Shown here piece by piece: positions 20,782 through 28,324 of a stretch of 28,324 nt of DNA (position 1 is the first letter of the stretch; each line of letters begins with the position of its first letter). Both the position numbers and the translations under genes were made by a program. Source of the stretch: Clostridiales bacterium (GTDB taxonomy: Bacteria; Bacillota; Clostridia; Christensenellales; Aristaeellaceae); assembly GCA_004556545.1 (NCBI GenBank), contig SFGO01000041.1, positions 1-28,324 of the forward strand. The letters run 5' to 3'. The notes beneath the pieces were generated by a model. That model made no database searches. It worked only from the letters and a program-made list of their open reading frames with translations, and had not been told where the DNA came from.

Positions 20782-22059
20782 TTACTTACGGTACAGCACT
20801 TCGCTGCGCTTGGGGCCGGTGGACAGCATGCGCACCGGCGTTTCGATTTCCTTCTCGATGAATTCCACATACTTGCGGCAGTTCTCGGGCAACTGATCCC
20901 ATTCGGTGATGCCGCGCACGTCGCTCTTCCAGCCGGGCAGCACGGTATAAACCGGCTTGGCCCGCATCAGAGAAGGCGTGGAGGGGAAATCCCGCACCAG
21001 CTTGCCGTCGATTTCGTAAGCCGTGCAGACCGGGATCTCATCCAGATAGCCCAGCACGTCCAGATTGGTCATGGCGCACTCGGTAGCGCCCTGCGCCATG
21101 CAGCCGTAACGGGTAGCCACCGCGTCGAACCAGCCCACCCGGCGGGGACGGCCGGTGGTCGCGCCGTATTCGCCCGCGTCGCCGCCGCGGTTGCGCAGCT
21201 CGGTCGCTTCATCGCCGAAGAGCTCGGTGGTGAAGGGGCCCGCGCCCACGCAGCTGGAATAGGCCTTGGTCACGCAGACGATGTCGCTGTAGGCGGTCGG
21301 CGGAACGCCCGCGCCCACGGTGCCGAAGCCCGCCAGCGGAGAAGAGGACGTAGTGTAGGGATAAATGCCGTGATCGGGATCCCGCAGCGTGCCCAGCTGG
21401 CCTTCCAGCAGGATGGTCTTGCCCTCCTTCAGGGCCTGATGCAGGAAGCTGGTGGTGTCGATCACCATGGGGCGAATCTGCTCCGCCTGCTTTTTCAGGT
21501 GGGCGATCAGGGCCTCCAGATCAATTTCGGGCTTGTGGTACAGGTTGCGCAGGGTGGCGTTCTTCTGCTCCACCGCGCTGGAGAGCCGGGCGCGCAGCAT
21601 TTCCTCGTCATAGAGCTGGCAGACCTGCACGCCGATCTTCAAATACTTGTCTCCGTAGAAGGGAGCGATGCCGCTCTTGGTAGAGCCGAAGCCCGCCTTG
21701 CCCAGCCGTTCCTCCTCGTACTTGTCAAAGGCTACATGATAGGGCAGCAGCACCTGCGCCCGGTCGCTGATGTACAGCTTAGGCATGGGCACGCCGCGGC
21801 TGACCAGACTGTCCAGTTCCGCCAAAAACCGCTCCACATCCAGCGCCACGCCGGGGCCGATCACATTCACAATGTTGCTGTGAAACACGCCGGAGGGCAG
21901 CAGGTGCAGCGCAAACTTGCCGTAATCGTTGATAATGGTATGGCCGGCGTTGGCGCCGCCCTGAAAACGAACCACGATGTCGCTGTTTTCCGCCATCACG
22001 TCCGTAATTTTTCCTTTGCCTTCGTCTCCCCAGTTGGCGCCTACGATGCTTCGAACCAT
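20782..22059 (-). CDS. purA: Adenylosuccinate synthetase
   Basis: A 425-residue PurA that joins IMP and aspartate with GTP, the first committed step from IMP to AMP. N-terminal GANWGDEGKGKITD carries the P-loop and catalytic Asp12; GGANAGHTI carries His40; later motifs include LLEGQLGTLRDPDHGIYPYTTSSS, GVPPTAYSD, and the ATTGRPRRVGWFD loop near the end of the IMP site. Length is normal. The ATG at 22059 follows AGGAGA by about 9 bases; the upstream extension to 22098 lacks a ribosome site. It is monocistronic with its own promoter and diverges from the FMN-binding protein gene. Confidence 0.98.
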   Translation of the reverse strand: MVRSIVGANWGDEGKGKITDVMAENSDIVVRFQGGANAGHTIINDYGKFALHLLPSGVFHSNIVNVIGPGVALDVERFLAELDSLVSRGVPMPKLYISDRAQVLLPYHVAFDKYEEERLGKAGFGSTKSGIAPFYGDKYLKIGVQVCQLYDEEMLRARLSSAVEQKNATLRNLYHKPEIDLEALIAHLKKQAEQIRPMVIDTTSFLHQALKEGKTILLEGQLGTLRDPDHGIYPYTTSSSPLAGFGTVGAGVPPTAYSDIVCVTKAYSSCVGAGPFTTELFGDEATELRNRGGDAGEYGATTGRPRRVGWFDAVATRYGCMAQGATECAMTNLDVLGYLDEIPVCTAYEIDGKLVRDFPSTPSLMRAKPVYTVLPGWKSDVRGITEWDQLPENCRKYVEFIEKEIETPVRMLSTGPKRSEVLYRK

Positions 22060-22120
22060 CAATGATCTCTCCTTCACTCGCTTCTGCGGCCGGGTCAAAA
22101 ATAATCATAAGCCATTTCCC

Positions 22121-22150
22121 TTTATACTATACTTTAGGAAGAAATGTCAA
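22121..22150 (-). promoter_or_regulatory. Promoter of purA, overlapping the divergent start region
   Basis: Minus-strand TTGACA (22145-22150) and TATAAA (22121-22126) are spaced by 18 bases. On the plus strand the same bases contain two overlapping TATACT boxes (22123-22128 and 22128-22133) that could serve as -10 elements for the FMN-binding protein gene, without a good -35. The two promoters would then overlap and compete. Confidence 0.7.
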
Positions 22151-22172
22151 GCGGACAAAGGAGGTCTTGTAT

Positions 22173-23276
22173 ATGAAGGAGAACCGTCTTTTTCCAAAAA
22201 AATGCCGAAGGGCGCTGCTGGCGCTGGCCGCCGCCGGGCTTCTGAGCCTTTCCGGCGCGCTGGCGGCGGACTATGCCGACGGCGTTTATCAGGATCTGGC
22301 CCCCGGCTACAACGATGACGTCATCGTCTCCGTCACCGTTCGGGATGGGAAAATTACGGAATTCGACGCCAAAAACCGCAACGGAAACGAATCCGAATAT
22401 TTCGGGAAGGCGCTGGAGGGCATCCGGCAGGCCGTGCTGGAAAAGCAGGGGCTGGAAGGGCTGGACGCGGTCAGCGGCGCTACCGGTTCTTCCGACAGCA
22501 TGCTCGAGGCCATGAAGGGGATTCTGGAGCAGCTCCGCGCAGGCGGCGGAGAAAGCGGCGCGGGCAGCGAAGGCTCTTCGCCCGCTCAGCCCTCGCCCAC
22601 GGTCGATCCCGCCACGGCGCAGGTCTTCTCCGGGCTGGGCAGCGCCGCCAATTTCCGAAACGGCCCCGGAAAGGACGCGGAGGGTGTGCCGGTCTATTCC
22701 TTCAATATCGCCATGGCGGACGCACTCTTTGACCGGGAGGGCCGGATCCTGAACGTATTGGTGGACGTGTATGAAGTATCCACCCCCAATTACGACGGAG
22801 AAACCATGCCCCATTTCAGCGGCTGGCCGGGCCGGGAGGGCTACAACGTGACCGACCCCGCCACGGGCAAGGTCACAGGGGTCAGTCAAAACACCGAGGA
22901 AAGCGCCGCCGAGGAGCTTTCCCAATGGAAAACCAAGCGAGACCGTGGCGACGGCTACGGCATGAATCCCCAAAACGAATGGTACAAGCAGATGAACGCC
23001 TATCAGCAGTGGATGACCGGCAAAACCGTAGCGGAGCTTCGGGACTGGTTCGGCCGATCCACCCGTCCCTCCACCGGCCGTCCCCTCGACCCGGCTTCGG
23101 ACGCCGAAGAGGATCAGGAGCGGCTGTCCGCCCTGAATCAGCAGCAAAAGAGCGAACTGGCCGACCTGCGCAGCATGGCCACCATGAGCCTGAGCGACAG
23201 CCACGGCCTGCTGCTGGAAGCCATCGAAAAAGCCTATGAAAACCGGGTTCCCGTGGGCGGGGTGAAGGTGGAATAA
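22173..23276 (+). CDS. Secreted FMN-binding domain protein
   Basis: A 367-residue exported protein. A basic start (KENRLFPKKCRR) and hydrophobic core form a signal peptide ending near ALAA (residue 32). Residues 33-120 are an FMN-binding domain: DGVYQDLAPGYNDD, then DAVSGATGSSDSMLEA, the flavinylation motif in which Thr104 would receive FMN from an ApbE-type transferase. A Ser/Gly/Pro linker (124-152) leads to a second domain with VPVYSFNIAMADALFDREG and PHFSGWPGREGYN, which I cannot name. Related proteins carry electrons outside the membrane, for example in flavin-based extracellular electron transfer. No other such gene is next to it. ATG 22173 follows AAAGGAGG. Confidence 0.88.
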   Translation: MKENRLFPKKCRRALLALAAAGLLSLSGALAADYADGVYQDLAPGYNDDVIVSVTVRDGKITEFDAKNRNGNESEYFGKALEGIRQAVLEKQGLEGLDAVSGATGSSDSMLEAMKGILEQLRAGGGESGAGSEGSSPAQPSPTVDPATAQVFSGLGSAANFRNGPGKDAEGVPVYSFNIAMADALFDREGRILNVLVDVYEVSTPNYDGETMPHFSGWPGREGYNVTDPATGKVTGVSQNTEESAAEELSQWKTKRDRGDGYGMNPQNEWYKQMNAYQQWMTGKTVAELRDWFGRSTRPSTGRPLDPASDAEEDQERLSALNQQQKSELADLRSMATMSLSDSHGLLLEAIEKAYENRVPVGGVKVE

Positions 23277-23285
23277 AAGAAAAAG

Positions 23286-23307
23286 CAGGACGTTTCGCAA
23301 CGCCCTG
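23286..23307 (+). other. Hairpin 9 bases behind the FMN-binding protein gene
   Basis: CAGGACGTT pairs with AACGCCCTG with one mismatch around TCGC. No T-run follows, so it may be a 3'-end stabiliser rather than a terminator. Confidence 0.45.
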
Positions 23308-23330
23308 TCAGATTGTCAAAAAAGTGAAGG

Positions 23331-23353
23331 TGCAGGAGGCACTGCCTCCTGCA
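23331..23353 (+). repeat. Triloop palindrome behind the FMN-binding protein gene
   Basis: A perfect 10-bp stem, TGCAGGAGGC with GCCTCCTGCA, around ACT. With its left flank (from 23318) it is the same element as 20738-20771 in opposite orientation; both follow a gene's 3' end in the same sense. A further small palindrome, TCGGGACGG/CCGTCCCGA, lies at 23420-23439. The rest of 23354-23469 shows nothing else. Confidence 0.75.
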
Positions 23354-23469
23354 GGCCGATGGCTATATTCACCATGCTTTTCCCTCCCATGGTTCCGACT
23401 GCCGGTTCAGTATAACCGATCGGGACGGCCCCGTCCCGACTTTCCCTGCCCGGCCCGGTCGGACGAATA

Positions 23470-23515
23470 TAAAAAGACCGCTCTTCCAGCTGTATGGAAA
23501 AGCGGTGTCTTTTTA
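23470..23515. terminator. Bidirectional intrinsic terminator
   Basis: AAAAAGAC-CGCT-TTCC-type arms (23471-23487 with 23496-23514, short bulge) carry A/T runs on both sides. It follows rpmB on the minus strand and can also end plus-strand transcription from the FMN-binding protein gene. Confidence 0.85.
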
Positions 23516-23533
23516 TCACATTTTCGAACCCCA

Positions 23534-23749
23534 TCAGGCTTCCACGTTGGATTTCGTGGGCAGCGCACGCTGCACATTACCGCTGCGCAGGCAACGGGTA
23601 CACACGTTCATCCGCTTCGGCTGACCATTCACCAGAACGCGCACATTCTGCACGTTGGGAGCCCAAACGCGATTGCTCTTGCGGTTCGAGTGGCTGACGT
23701 TGTGGCCGCTCATCGCGCCCTTTTCGCACACTTCGCAAAACTTGCCCAT
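23534..23749 (-). CDS. rpmB: 50S ribosomal protein L28
   Basis: A 71-residue L28 of the zinc-binding (C+) type: CEVCEKG near residue 5 and VCTRCLRSG near residue 49 supply two CxxC pairs. Other family residues are SHSNRKSNRVWAPNVQNVRV. L28 is a large-subunit protein. Two ATG codons lie side by side (23752 and 23749). The second gives the better 7-base spacing from AGGAGG and is preferred. It is monocistronic, divergent from dnaE, with a promoter at 23795-23823 and a terminator at 23470-23515. Confidence 0.96.
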   Translation of the reverse strand: MGKFCEVCEKGAMSGHNVSHSNRKSNRVWAPNVQNVRVLVNGQPKRMNVCTRCLRSGNVQRALPTKSNVEA

Positions 23750-23794
23750 CATTACACCTCCTAACGGGATGTTTGGATTCATAACAGCTTGACT

Positions 23795-23823
23795 ATTTTA
23801 TCATGCTTTTTCCCTTTTGGCAA
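23795..23823 (-). promoter_or_regulatory. Promoter of rpmB
   Basis: Minus-strand TTGCCA (23818-23823) and TAAAAT (23795-23800) are separated by 17 bases, about 45 bases before the rpmB ATG. Confidence 0.75.
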
Positions 23824-23861
23824 GGAAAATTTCCGTTCTCCCGACAATTTCCCTGAAAATG

Positions 23862-23891
23862 TTGTGTGGAGCCGTCTTTGGGTGGTACAAT
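23862..23891 (+). promoter_or_regulatory. Probable promoter of dnaE
   Basis: TTGTGT (23862-23867), an 18-base spacer and TACAAT (23886-23891), 31 bases before the dnaE ATG. The -35 is imperfect. Confidence 0.6.
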
Positions 23892-23922
23892 AAACCCGGA
23901 AATAAACAAAAGGAGAACGTTC

Positions 23923-26900
23923 ATGGCCTTTGCCCATCTGCATCTGCATACCGAATACAGCCTGCTGGACGGTGCCAACCGCATCGGCCCGCTGGTCAGC
24001 CGCCTGAAGGAGCTGGGCTTCACCCACGCCGCCATCACCGACCACGGCGTCATGTACGGCGCGGTGGATTTTTATAACGCCTGCCGGGACGCCGGCATCA
24101 CCCCGGTCATCGGCTGCGAGGTCTATATCTGCCGCAATCGTTTCGAAAAAAGCGGCGCGGCCCGGGAATACAGCCATATGATCCTTCTGTGCGAAAACAA
24201 CACGGGCTATCAGAATCTCATCAAGCTGGTCAGCGCCGGTTTTACCGAGGGCTTCTATTATAAGCCCCGCATCGACTACGACCTGCTGAAGCAGCACACC
24301 GAGGGGCTGATCTGCCTGTCCGCCTGTCTGAGCGGCGATCTGCCCAAAATGCTGCTGGAAGGCCGCTATGACAACGCCAAGGCCTACGCCCTGCATATGC
24401 AGGAGCTTTTCGGCAGGGATCACTACTATATTGAGCTGATGGATCACGGCATTCCTGAGGAAAAGACCGTGCTGCCACGGCTGGTGCGCATTGCGCAGGA
24501 AACGGGCATCCCCATGGTAGCCACCAACGACTGCCACTACCTGAACCGGGAGGACGCGGCGGCGCAGGAGGTGCTTCTGTGCATCCAGACCGGTAAGACC
24601 CTGCAGGACGAAAGCCGGATGCGCATGAACACCGAAGAGCTGTACGTCAAGAGCGAGGCGGAAATGCGGGCCGTATTCCCCCATTTTCCCGAAGCCATTG
24701 AAAACAGCCAGAAGATCGCCCAGCGCTGTCAGGTGACTTTCGATTTCGGCCATCTGCACCTGCCTCACTACCCCATCGACACCGGCGAAACCGCCGAGGA
24801 AATGCTCCGCCGCCTGTGCGGCGAGGGGCTGAAAGCCCTGTATCCCGACCAGTATGCCGATCCGGATTCCGAGCCCTGCAAGCGGCTGGAATACGAGCTT
24901 TCCGTCATTTCCCACATGGGATATGTGGACTACTTTCTCATCGTGTGGGACTTCATCAACTACGCCAAGAGCCACGGCATTATGGTAGGCCCCGGCCGCG
25001 GCAGCGGCGCGGGCAGCATCGTGGCCTACACCCTGCGCATCACCATGCTGGACCCGCTGAAATATCATCTGCTGTTCGAGCGCTTTCTGAACCCGGAGAG
25101 GGTCAGCATGCCCGATCTGGACATCGACTTCTGCTACGAGCGCCGTCAGGAGGTTATCGACTATGTGGCCCGCAAATACGGCAGCGATCACGTCAGCCAG
25201 ATCATCACCTTCGGCACCATGAAGGCCAAGGCCGTCATTCGGGACGTGGGCCGGGTCATGGGCATGAGCTACGCCGCCGTGGATCAGGTGGCCAAGGCCA
25301 TTCCCTTTTCACTGGACATGACCCTTTCCAAGGCGCTGGAGGTCAGCCCCCAGCTGGCCGAGCTGGTTCACAGCGACCCGCAGGTTCGCCAGCTCTACGA
25401 CACCTCCCTTTTATTGGAAGGAATGCCCCGCCACGCCAGCACCCATGCGGCGGGCGTGCTCATCACCGCCAAGCCCGTTACCGAGTACGTGCCCCTGCAG
25501 ACCAACGACAACGTGATCACCACCCAGTACCCCATGGGCACCTTGGAGCGTCTGGGGCTTTTGAAAATGGACTTTCTGGGGCTGCGCACCCTGACCGTCA
25601 TCCGGGACACGCTGGACATGATGCGGCAGGAAGGGACGGACAGGAAGCCCGAGGACATCCCCACCGACGATCCCGGCGTATACCGCATGATTTCCGCCGG
25701 GGATACCGACGGCGTGTTCCAGCTGGAATCCGGCGGCATGCGCCTGTTCCTGCAAAACATGAAGCCCTCCTGCTTTGAGGACATCATCGCCGCCATTTCC
25801 CTCTACCGGCCCGGCCCCATGGAGTCCATTCCCCGCTACATCGCGGGCAAAAACGACCCGGAGACCGTCCACTACGAAACGCCCCTGCTCAAGCCCATTC
25901 TGGAAGTGACCTACGGCTGCATGGTCTATCAGGAGCAGGTGATGCAGATCGTGCGGGATCTGGCGGGCTACAGTCTGGGCCGCAGCGACCTGATGCGCCG
26001 CGCCATGGCCAAGAAGAAAAAAGACGTCATGGCGAAAGAACGGGAGTATTTCGTCAACGGCCTGACGGATGAAAACGGCCATGTGGTCATCGACGGCTGC
26101 GTCCGCCGGGGCGTATCCCGGGAGGTTGCCGAGCACATCTACGACGAAATGTCCTCCTTTGCCAGCTATGCCTTCAACAAAAGCCACGCGGCGGCCTACG
26201 GGCTGGTGGCCGTGCAGACGGCCTGGCTCAAGCTGCATCATCCCGTGCCCTTCATGGCCGCCATTCTGAACAGCGTCATGGACAATCTGCCCAAGGCGGC
26301 AGGCTACATCCAGTACTGCCGCGCCCACGGCATTCCGATCCTGCCGCCGGACGTGAACCAGAGCGTCTGGAAATACAGCGTGGGCCGGGACAGTCAGGGC
26401 GTGCCCGGCATCCGTTTCGGTCTGGGCGGCGTGAAAAACGTGGGGCAGGGCGCGGTGGAGCTGATCGTGAAGGAGCGTCAGCACGGGCCTTTCACCGACA
26501 TTTTCGATTTTGCCAGCCGTGCCTGCGGCGAGAGTCTGAACAAGCGCACGGTGGAAAGCCTCATCAAGGCCGGAGCGCTGGACGGCATGGGGCACAACCG
26601 GGCGGAACTGCTCAGCGTCTACGAGCAGCTGATGGACGACGCCGCTCAAAAGAAGCGCCAGAACCTGACCGGCCAGCTGAGCCTGTTCGATCTGGCGACT
26701 CCGGGCGGCGGGACGGCTCAGCCGCCCTTCCGGATTCCCTCCCTGCCGGAGCATCCCCGCAAGGTGCTGCTCAGCATGGAAAAGGAAATGACCGGCGTTT
26801 ACATCACCGGCCATCCCTTGGACGAAGTGCGCGATCTATTGGGCAGCGGCTTCACCACCGTTGCGGAAGTGCTGGAGGACGCGGACAGCGAAAGCAAGGG

Positions 26901-27498
26901 GCAGGAATACGACGGCCTTTCCGTCAGCATGGCGGGCATCCTGACCCAATGCCGGGGCAAAGTGACGAAAAAAGGCTCCATGATGGGCTTTCTGGTTCTG
27001 GAAGATCTGACCGGCTCCATCGAAGGGCTGGTTTTCCCCAAGGTTTATGAGAAATACGCGCCCATGCTTTCCGCGGACAGTCTGGTGGTGGTGGACGGCA
27101 AGCTCAGCTTCCGGGAAGAAGAGGAGCCCAAGCTGCTGGTGGACGCCGTTCGTCCCCTGAACGCTGCCAACGCGGCCATCAAGGCTTCCGCGCCCGAAAA
27201 GAACGCGCCTGCCGCCCGAAGCCGGGCAGGCGATTCTCCCCGGCCCCTATCCGCCCCGAAGCTGGCGGCGCAGTCCCGGCAGAAGCTCTACCTGCTGGCG
27301 GACACCCGCGCCCGGATGGAGGAAATCAAGTCCCTCTGCCAGTCCCATCCCGGCTCCGTGCCTGTCACCGTGAAAATTCAGGACGAAGGCATCGCCTTCC
27401 TGCTGGACGAAAGCTACTGGTGCGACGGCAGCGAAGAGCTTCTTGCCGTTTTCCGTTCCCTGTTCGGCGCAGGCGGCGTGGTAATGAAGCAGCATTGA
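23923..27498 (+). CDS. dnaE: DNA polymerase III subunit alpha (DnaE type)
   Basis: A 1191-residue replicative polymerase of the DnaE class. The N-terminal PHP domain begins HLHLHTEYSLLDG (His7, His9). The palm holds GPGRGSGAGSIVAYTL (about 356-371), the catalytic PDLDIDF (Asp398, 400, 402) and LKMDFLGL (Asp550). The fingers and helix-hairpin-helix region run through EQVMQIVRDLAGYSLG, RRAMAKKK and FNKSHAAAYG. QLSLF at 918-922 matches the internal sliding-clamp motif, at the same place as in E. coli. An OB fold follows from about 1001 (VSMAGILTQCRGKVTKKG), then a small C-terminal domain. No exonuclease domain is fused, unlike PolC. Start ATG 23923 follows AGGAGAACG. Confidence 0.97.
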   Translation: MAFAHLHLHTEYSLLDGANRIGPLVSRLKELGFTHAAITDHGVMYGAVDFYNACRDAGITPVIGCEVYICRNRFEKSGAAREYSHMILLCENNTGYQNLIKLVSAGFTEGFYYKPRIDYDLLKQHTEGLICLSACLSGDLPKMLLEGRYDNAKAYALHMQELFGRDHYYIELMDHGIPEEKTVLPRLVRIAQETGIPMVATNDCHYLNREDAAAQEVLLCIQTGKTLQDESRMRMNTEELYVKSEAEMRAVFPHFPEAIENSQKIAQRCQVTFDFGHLHLPHYPIDTGETAEEMLRRLCGEGLKALYPDQYADPDSEPCKRLEYELSVISHMGYVDYFLIVWDFINYAKSHGIMVGPGRGSGAGSIVAYTLRITMLDPLKYHLLFERFLNPERVSMPDLDIDFCYERRQEVIDYVARKYGSDHVSQIITFGTMKAKAVIRDVGRVMGMSYAAVDQVAKAIPFSLDMTLSKALEVSPQLAELVHSDPQVRQLYDTSLLLEGMPRHASTHAAGVLITAKPVTEYVPLQTNDNVITTQYPMGTLERLGLLKMDFLGLRTLTVIRDTLDMMRQEGTDRKPEDIPTDDPGVYRMISAGDTDGVFQLESGGMRLFLQNMKPSCFEDIIAAISLYRPGPMESIPRYIAGKNDPETVHYETPLLKPILEVTYGCMVYQEQVMQIVRDLAGYSLGRSDLMRRAMAKKKKDVMAKEREYFVNGLTDENGHVVIDGCVRRGVSREVAEHIYDEMSSFASYAFNKSHAAAYGLVAVQTAWLKLHHPVPFMAAILNSVMDNLPKAAGYIQYCRAHGIPILPPDVNQSVWKYSVGRDSQGVPGIRFGLGGVKNVGQGAVELIVKERQHGPFTDIFDFASRACGESLNKRTVESLIKAGALDGMGHNRAELLSVYEQLMDDAAQKKRQNLTGQLSLFDLATPGGGTAQPPFRIPSLPEHPRKVLLSMEKEMTGVYITGHPLDEVRDLLGSGFTTVAEVLEDADSESKGQEYDGLSVSMAGILTQCRGKVTKKGSMMGFLVLEDLTGSIEGLVFPKVYEKYAPMLSADSLVVVDGKLSFREEEEPKLLVDAVRPLNAANAAIKASAPEKNAPAARSRAGDSPRPLSAPKLAAQSRQKLYLLADTRARMEEIKSLCQSHPGSVPVTVKIQDEGIAFLLDESYWCDGSEELLAVFRSLFGAGGVVMKQH

Positions 27499-27552
27499 TT
27501 TTGGCGCTGCATGGTCTAAGGCAGCACCGCCCAATTCGGCGGCGCTAACGGG

Positions 27553-27593
27553 GCATTTTTCGCCATTTGCCGCTTGCCAAAAATGCGATTTTT
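27553..27593 (+). terminator. Candidate terminator behind dnaE
   Basis: GCATTTTT (27553-27560) pairs with AAAAATGC (27579-27586), followed after GA by TTTTT. The stem is AT-rich and the loop long, so strength is uncertain. Further AAAAATGCG-type words nearby (to 27618) give alternative pairings. Confidence 0.45.
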
Positions 27594-27705
27594 GCCATTG
27601 CATCTAACGAAAAATGCGCTTCTTACCGCACCGCCTCATTGGTTCGGTATTGCCTAAAGCTTTTCAGCAGTGTTACGGTTTGTTCACACAAATTCCACAT
27701 TCCTC

Positions 27706-27714
27706 TGGTATGCT
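27706..27714 (+). promoter_or_regulatory. Extended -10 promoter of a candidate small RNA
   Basis: TGGTATGCT is a TGn-extended -10 element (TATGCT at 27709-27714). No good -35 lies at 17 bases, which is usual for extended -10 promoters. Start would fall near 27721. Confidence 0.5.
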
Positions 27715-27718
27715 GTAT

Positions 27719-27872
27719 GTGCGTTCAAGGAAAGCCGCTTGTGGCGCCCCCTCGGCGGCTTCTTCCTTCCACGCACCGCGCAGGCTTGAGGAGGCCCGCA
27801 GCGGCTTTTCCCCCAATTCCTCCTTTTCCCTTGCCGGAGGCGGGTCGTTGTGGTGAGCGACCCGCCTCTTTT
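27719..27872 (+). ncRNA. Candidate structured small RNA (~150 nt) ending in a terminator
   Basis: From the predicted start near 27721 the sequence folds into a long hairpin: GTGCGT/ACGCAC (27719-27724 with 27771-27776), AAGGAA/TTCCTT (27727-27732 with 27763-27768) and AGCCGC/GCGGCT (27733-27738 with 27755-27760). A second pairing joins AGGAGG (27789-27794) to CCTCCT (27819-27824). The 3' end is a perfect 11-bp terminator stem (27837-27847 with 27858-27868) plus TTTT. No credible reading frame covers it. I do not recognise an Rfam family; 6S RNA was considered but lacks a closing stem. CCTCCTTTT resembles the 16S anti-Shine-Dalgarno end. Confidence 0.55.
27837..27872 (+). terminator. Strong intrinsic terminator
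   Basis: GAGGCGGGTCG pairs perfectly with CGACCCGCCTC over 11 bp and is followed by TTTT (27869-27872). It has no protein gene directly upstream, which argues for an RNA transcript ending here. Confidence 0.85.
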
Positions 27873-27887
27873 CACAAGGGGTAGTAA

Positions 27888-28117
27888 TCCGCAACCTCAA
27901 TCGTCGTCTTTGACACTGCCGTGTCAAATCCTCGTTTCGGTTGACGGCTGCCGGTCGCTAACCGCCTACGGCGGTTGTGCCCACTGGCACTCGGGAGACA
28001 TGCCAGTTGGCCGGGGTTTTACCGCCGTGGCACGACAGGTGCCACGGCTCGCCGGTCTGGTGCGGCTCCCTGCCGGTTGTATTGTATAGACCGCCATTCG
28101 GCGACAGGCCTCATGGC
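27888..28117 (+). repeat. Cluster of dispersed structured repeats
   Basis: The cluster contains, in order: the 34-bp block shared with 20678-20711 (27888-27921), here extended into an 8-bp stem TTTGACAC/GTGTCAAA; AACCGCC-TAC-GGCGGTT (27960-27976); ACTGGCA/TGCCAGT (27983-28007); and two stem-loops with the CGACAGG loop (28024-28048 and 28093-28117), each followed by CTCGC or TCGC. The order box-GTTGGC-stem-loop copies that of 4735-4915. No gene lies in 27873-28324. Confidence 0.8.
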
Positions 28118-28123
28118 TCGCTA

Positions 28124-28161
28124 AAAAGGCCAGCGTGGATTTGAAATCCCGTTGGCCTTTT
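28124..28161. terminator. Near-perfect hairpin with flanking A and T runs
   Basis: AAAAGGCCAGCG pairs with CGTTGGCCTTTT (one G-T), then after one bulged T GGATT pairs with AATCC around TGA. About 17 bp in all, with A-run and T-run ends, so it can terminate in either direction. The final 28162-28324 bases show no supported gene or structure. Confidence 0.7.
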
Positions 28162-28324
28162 GTGTTGCAAAAATATACAAGCCACATTGAAACATCCCAA
28201 CCTGCAAGGGGTGCGTATGCCCACAGCCAACTGCGCCGGAGCAGAGCGGCGATAGGCAGCGGAGGGAAAAAGGCCCGCCCATTTTGACGGCGGAAAAAGG
28301 CGAGCTCCGAGCGCGCACGATAGC

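Noticed and set aside
24000..27000. Long minus-strand frames opposite dnaE (for example 25411-26814 and 23779-25191).
   Set aside because: Shadows of the dnaE coding frame in GC-rich DNA, with no ribosome site and no recognisable product.
27719..27872. Identification of the candidate small RNA as 6S RNA, SRP RNA or tmRNA.
   Set aside because: No closing stem with central bubble (6S), no GGAAGCA-type SRP loop and no tmRNA tag frame or Ala acceptor could be found. It is left as an unknown candidate.
28121..28318. 65-codon minus-strand frame near the window end.
   Set aside because: It overlaps a near-perfect hairpin and repeat DNA, has no ribosome site, and its composition looks like translated repeat.

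Overview
The window looks like a piece of chromosome from a GC-rich anaerobic member of the Bacillota (class Clostridia). The evidence is strong AGGAGG ribosome sites, clean sigma-70-type promoters, the infC-rpmI-rplT operon with an attenuated leader, a stand-alone 2[4Fe-4S] ferredoxin, an oligopeptide (Opp) transporter operon, a secreted FMN-binding protein and a PadR/DUF4097 pair. I cannot name the genus; an uncultured gut or rumen Christensenellales-type lineage is only a guess. No phage, transposase, CRISPR array or plasmid gene is visible.

Layout. 1-300: start of tuf and tRNA-Gly(CCC) on the minus strand, behind one promoter. 387-2275: padR, a DUF4097 beta-solenoid protein and a possible 44-residue protein. 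2402-3947: L20-type leader, infC (probable AUC start), rpmI, rplT and a terminator. 3974-4699: recO, followed by two tandem units of a structured repeat. 5070-6212: a secreted protein of unknown function. 6265-7044: an inositol-monophosphatase-family gene. 7121-15336 (minus): oppA-oppB-oppC-oppD-oppF plus a 62-residue membrane protein. 15619-15789: ferredoxin. 15995-20379 (minus): pth-mfd. 20380-20781: a non-coding cluster of hairpins. 20782-22059: purA, divergent from the FMN-binding protein gene at 22173-23276. 23534-23749: rpmB, divergent from dnaE (23923-27498). 27500-28324: non-coding, with a candidate structured small RNA and more copies of the repeat family.

The most unusual system is the Opp operon. 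Its OppC permease carries about 310 extra residues that read as a complete seven-bladed RCC1-type beta-propeller, inserted in the extracytoplasmic loop after the first membrane helix. Its OppF ATPase carries about 185 extra, largely coiled-coil residues between Walker A and the Q-loop. The binding protein has no lipobox cysteine. The operon ends in a small membrane protein translationally coupled to oppF. Together these suggest a remodelled peptide importer with added domains on both faces of the membrane.

The second theme is a dispersed family of small structured repeats. One module is a stem-loop with a conserved YGACAGG loop and covarying arms. Others are near-perfect palindromes with three-base loops, several placed directly behind gene ends (recO, purA, the FMN-binding protein gene).
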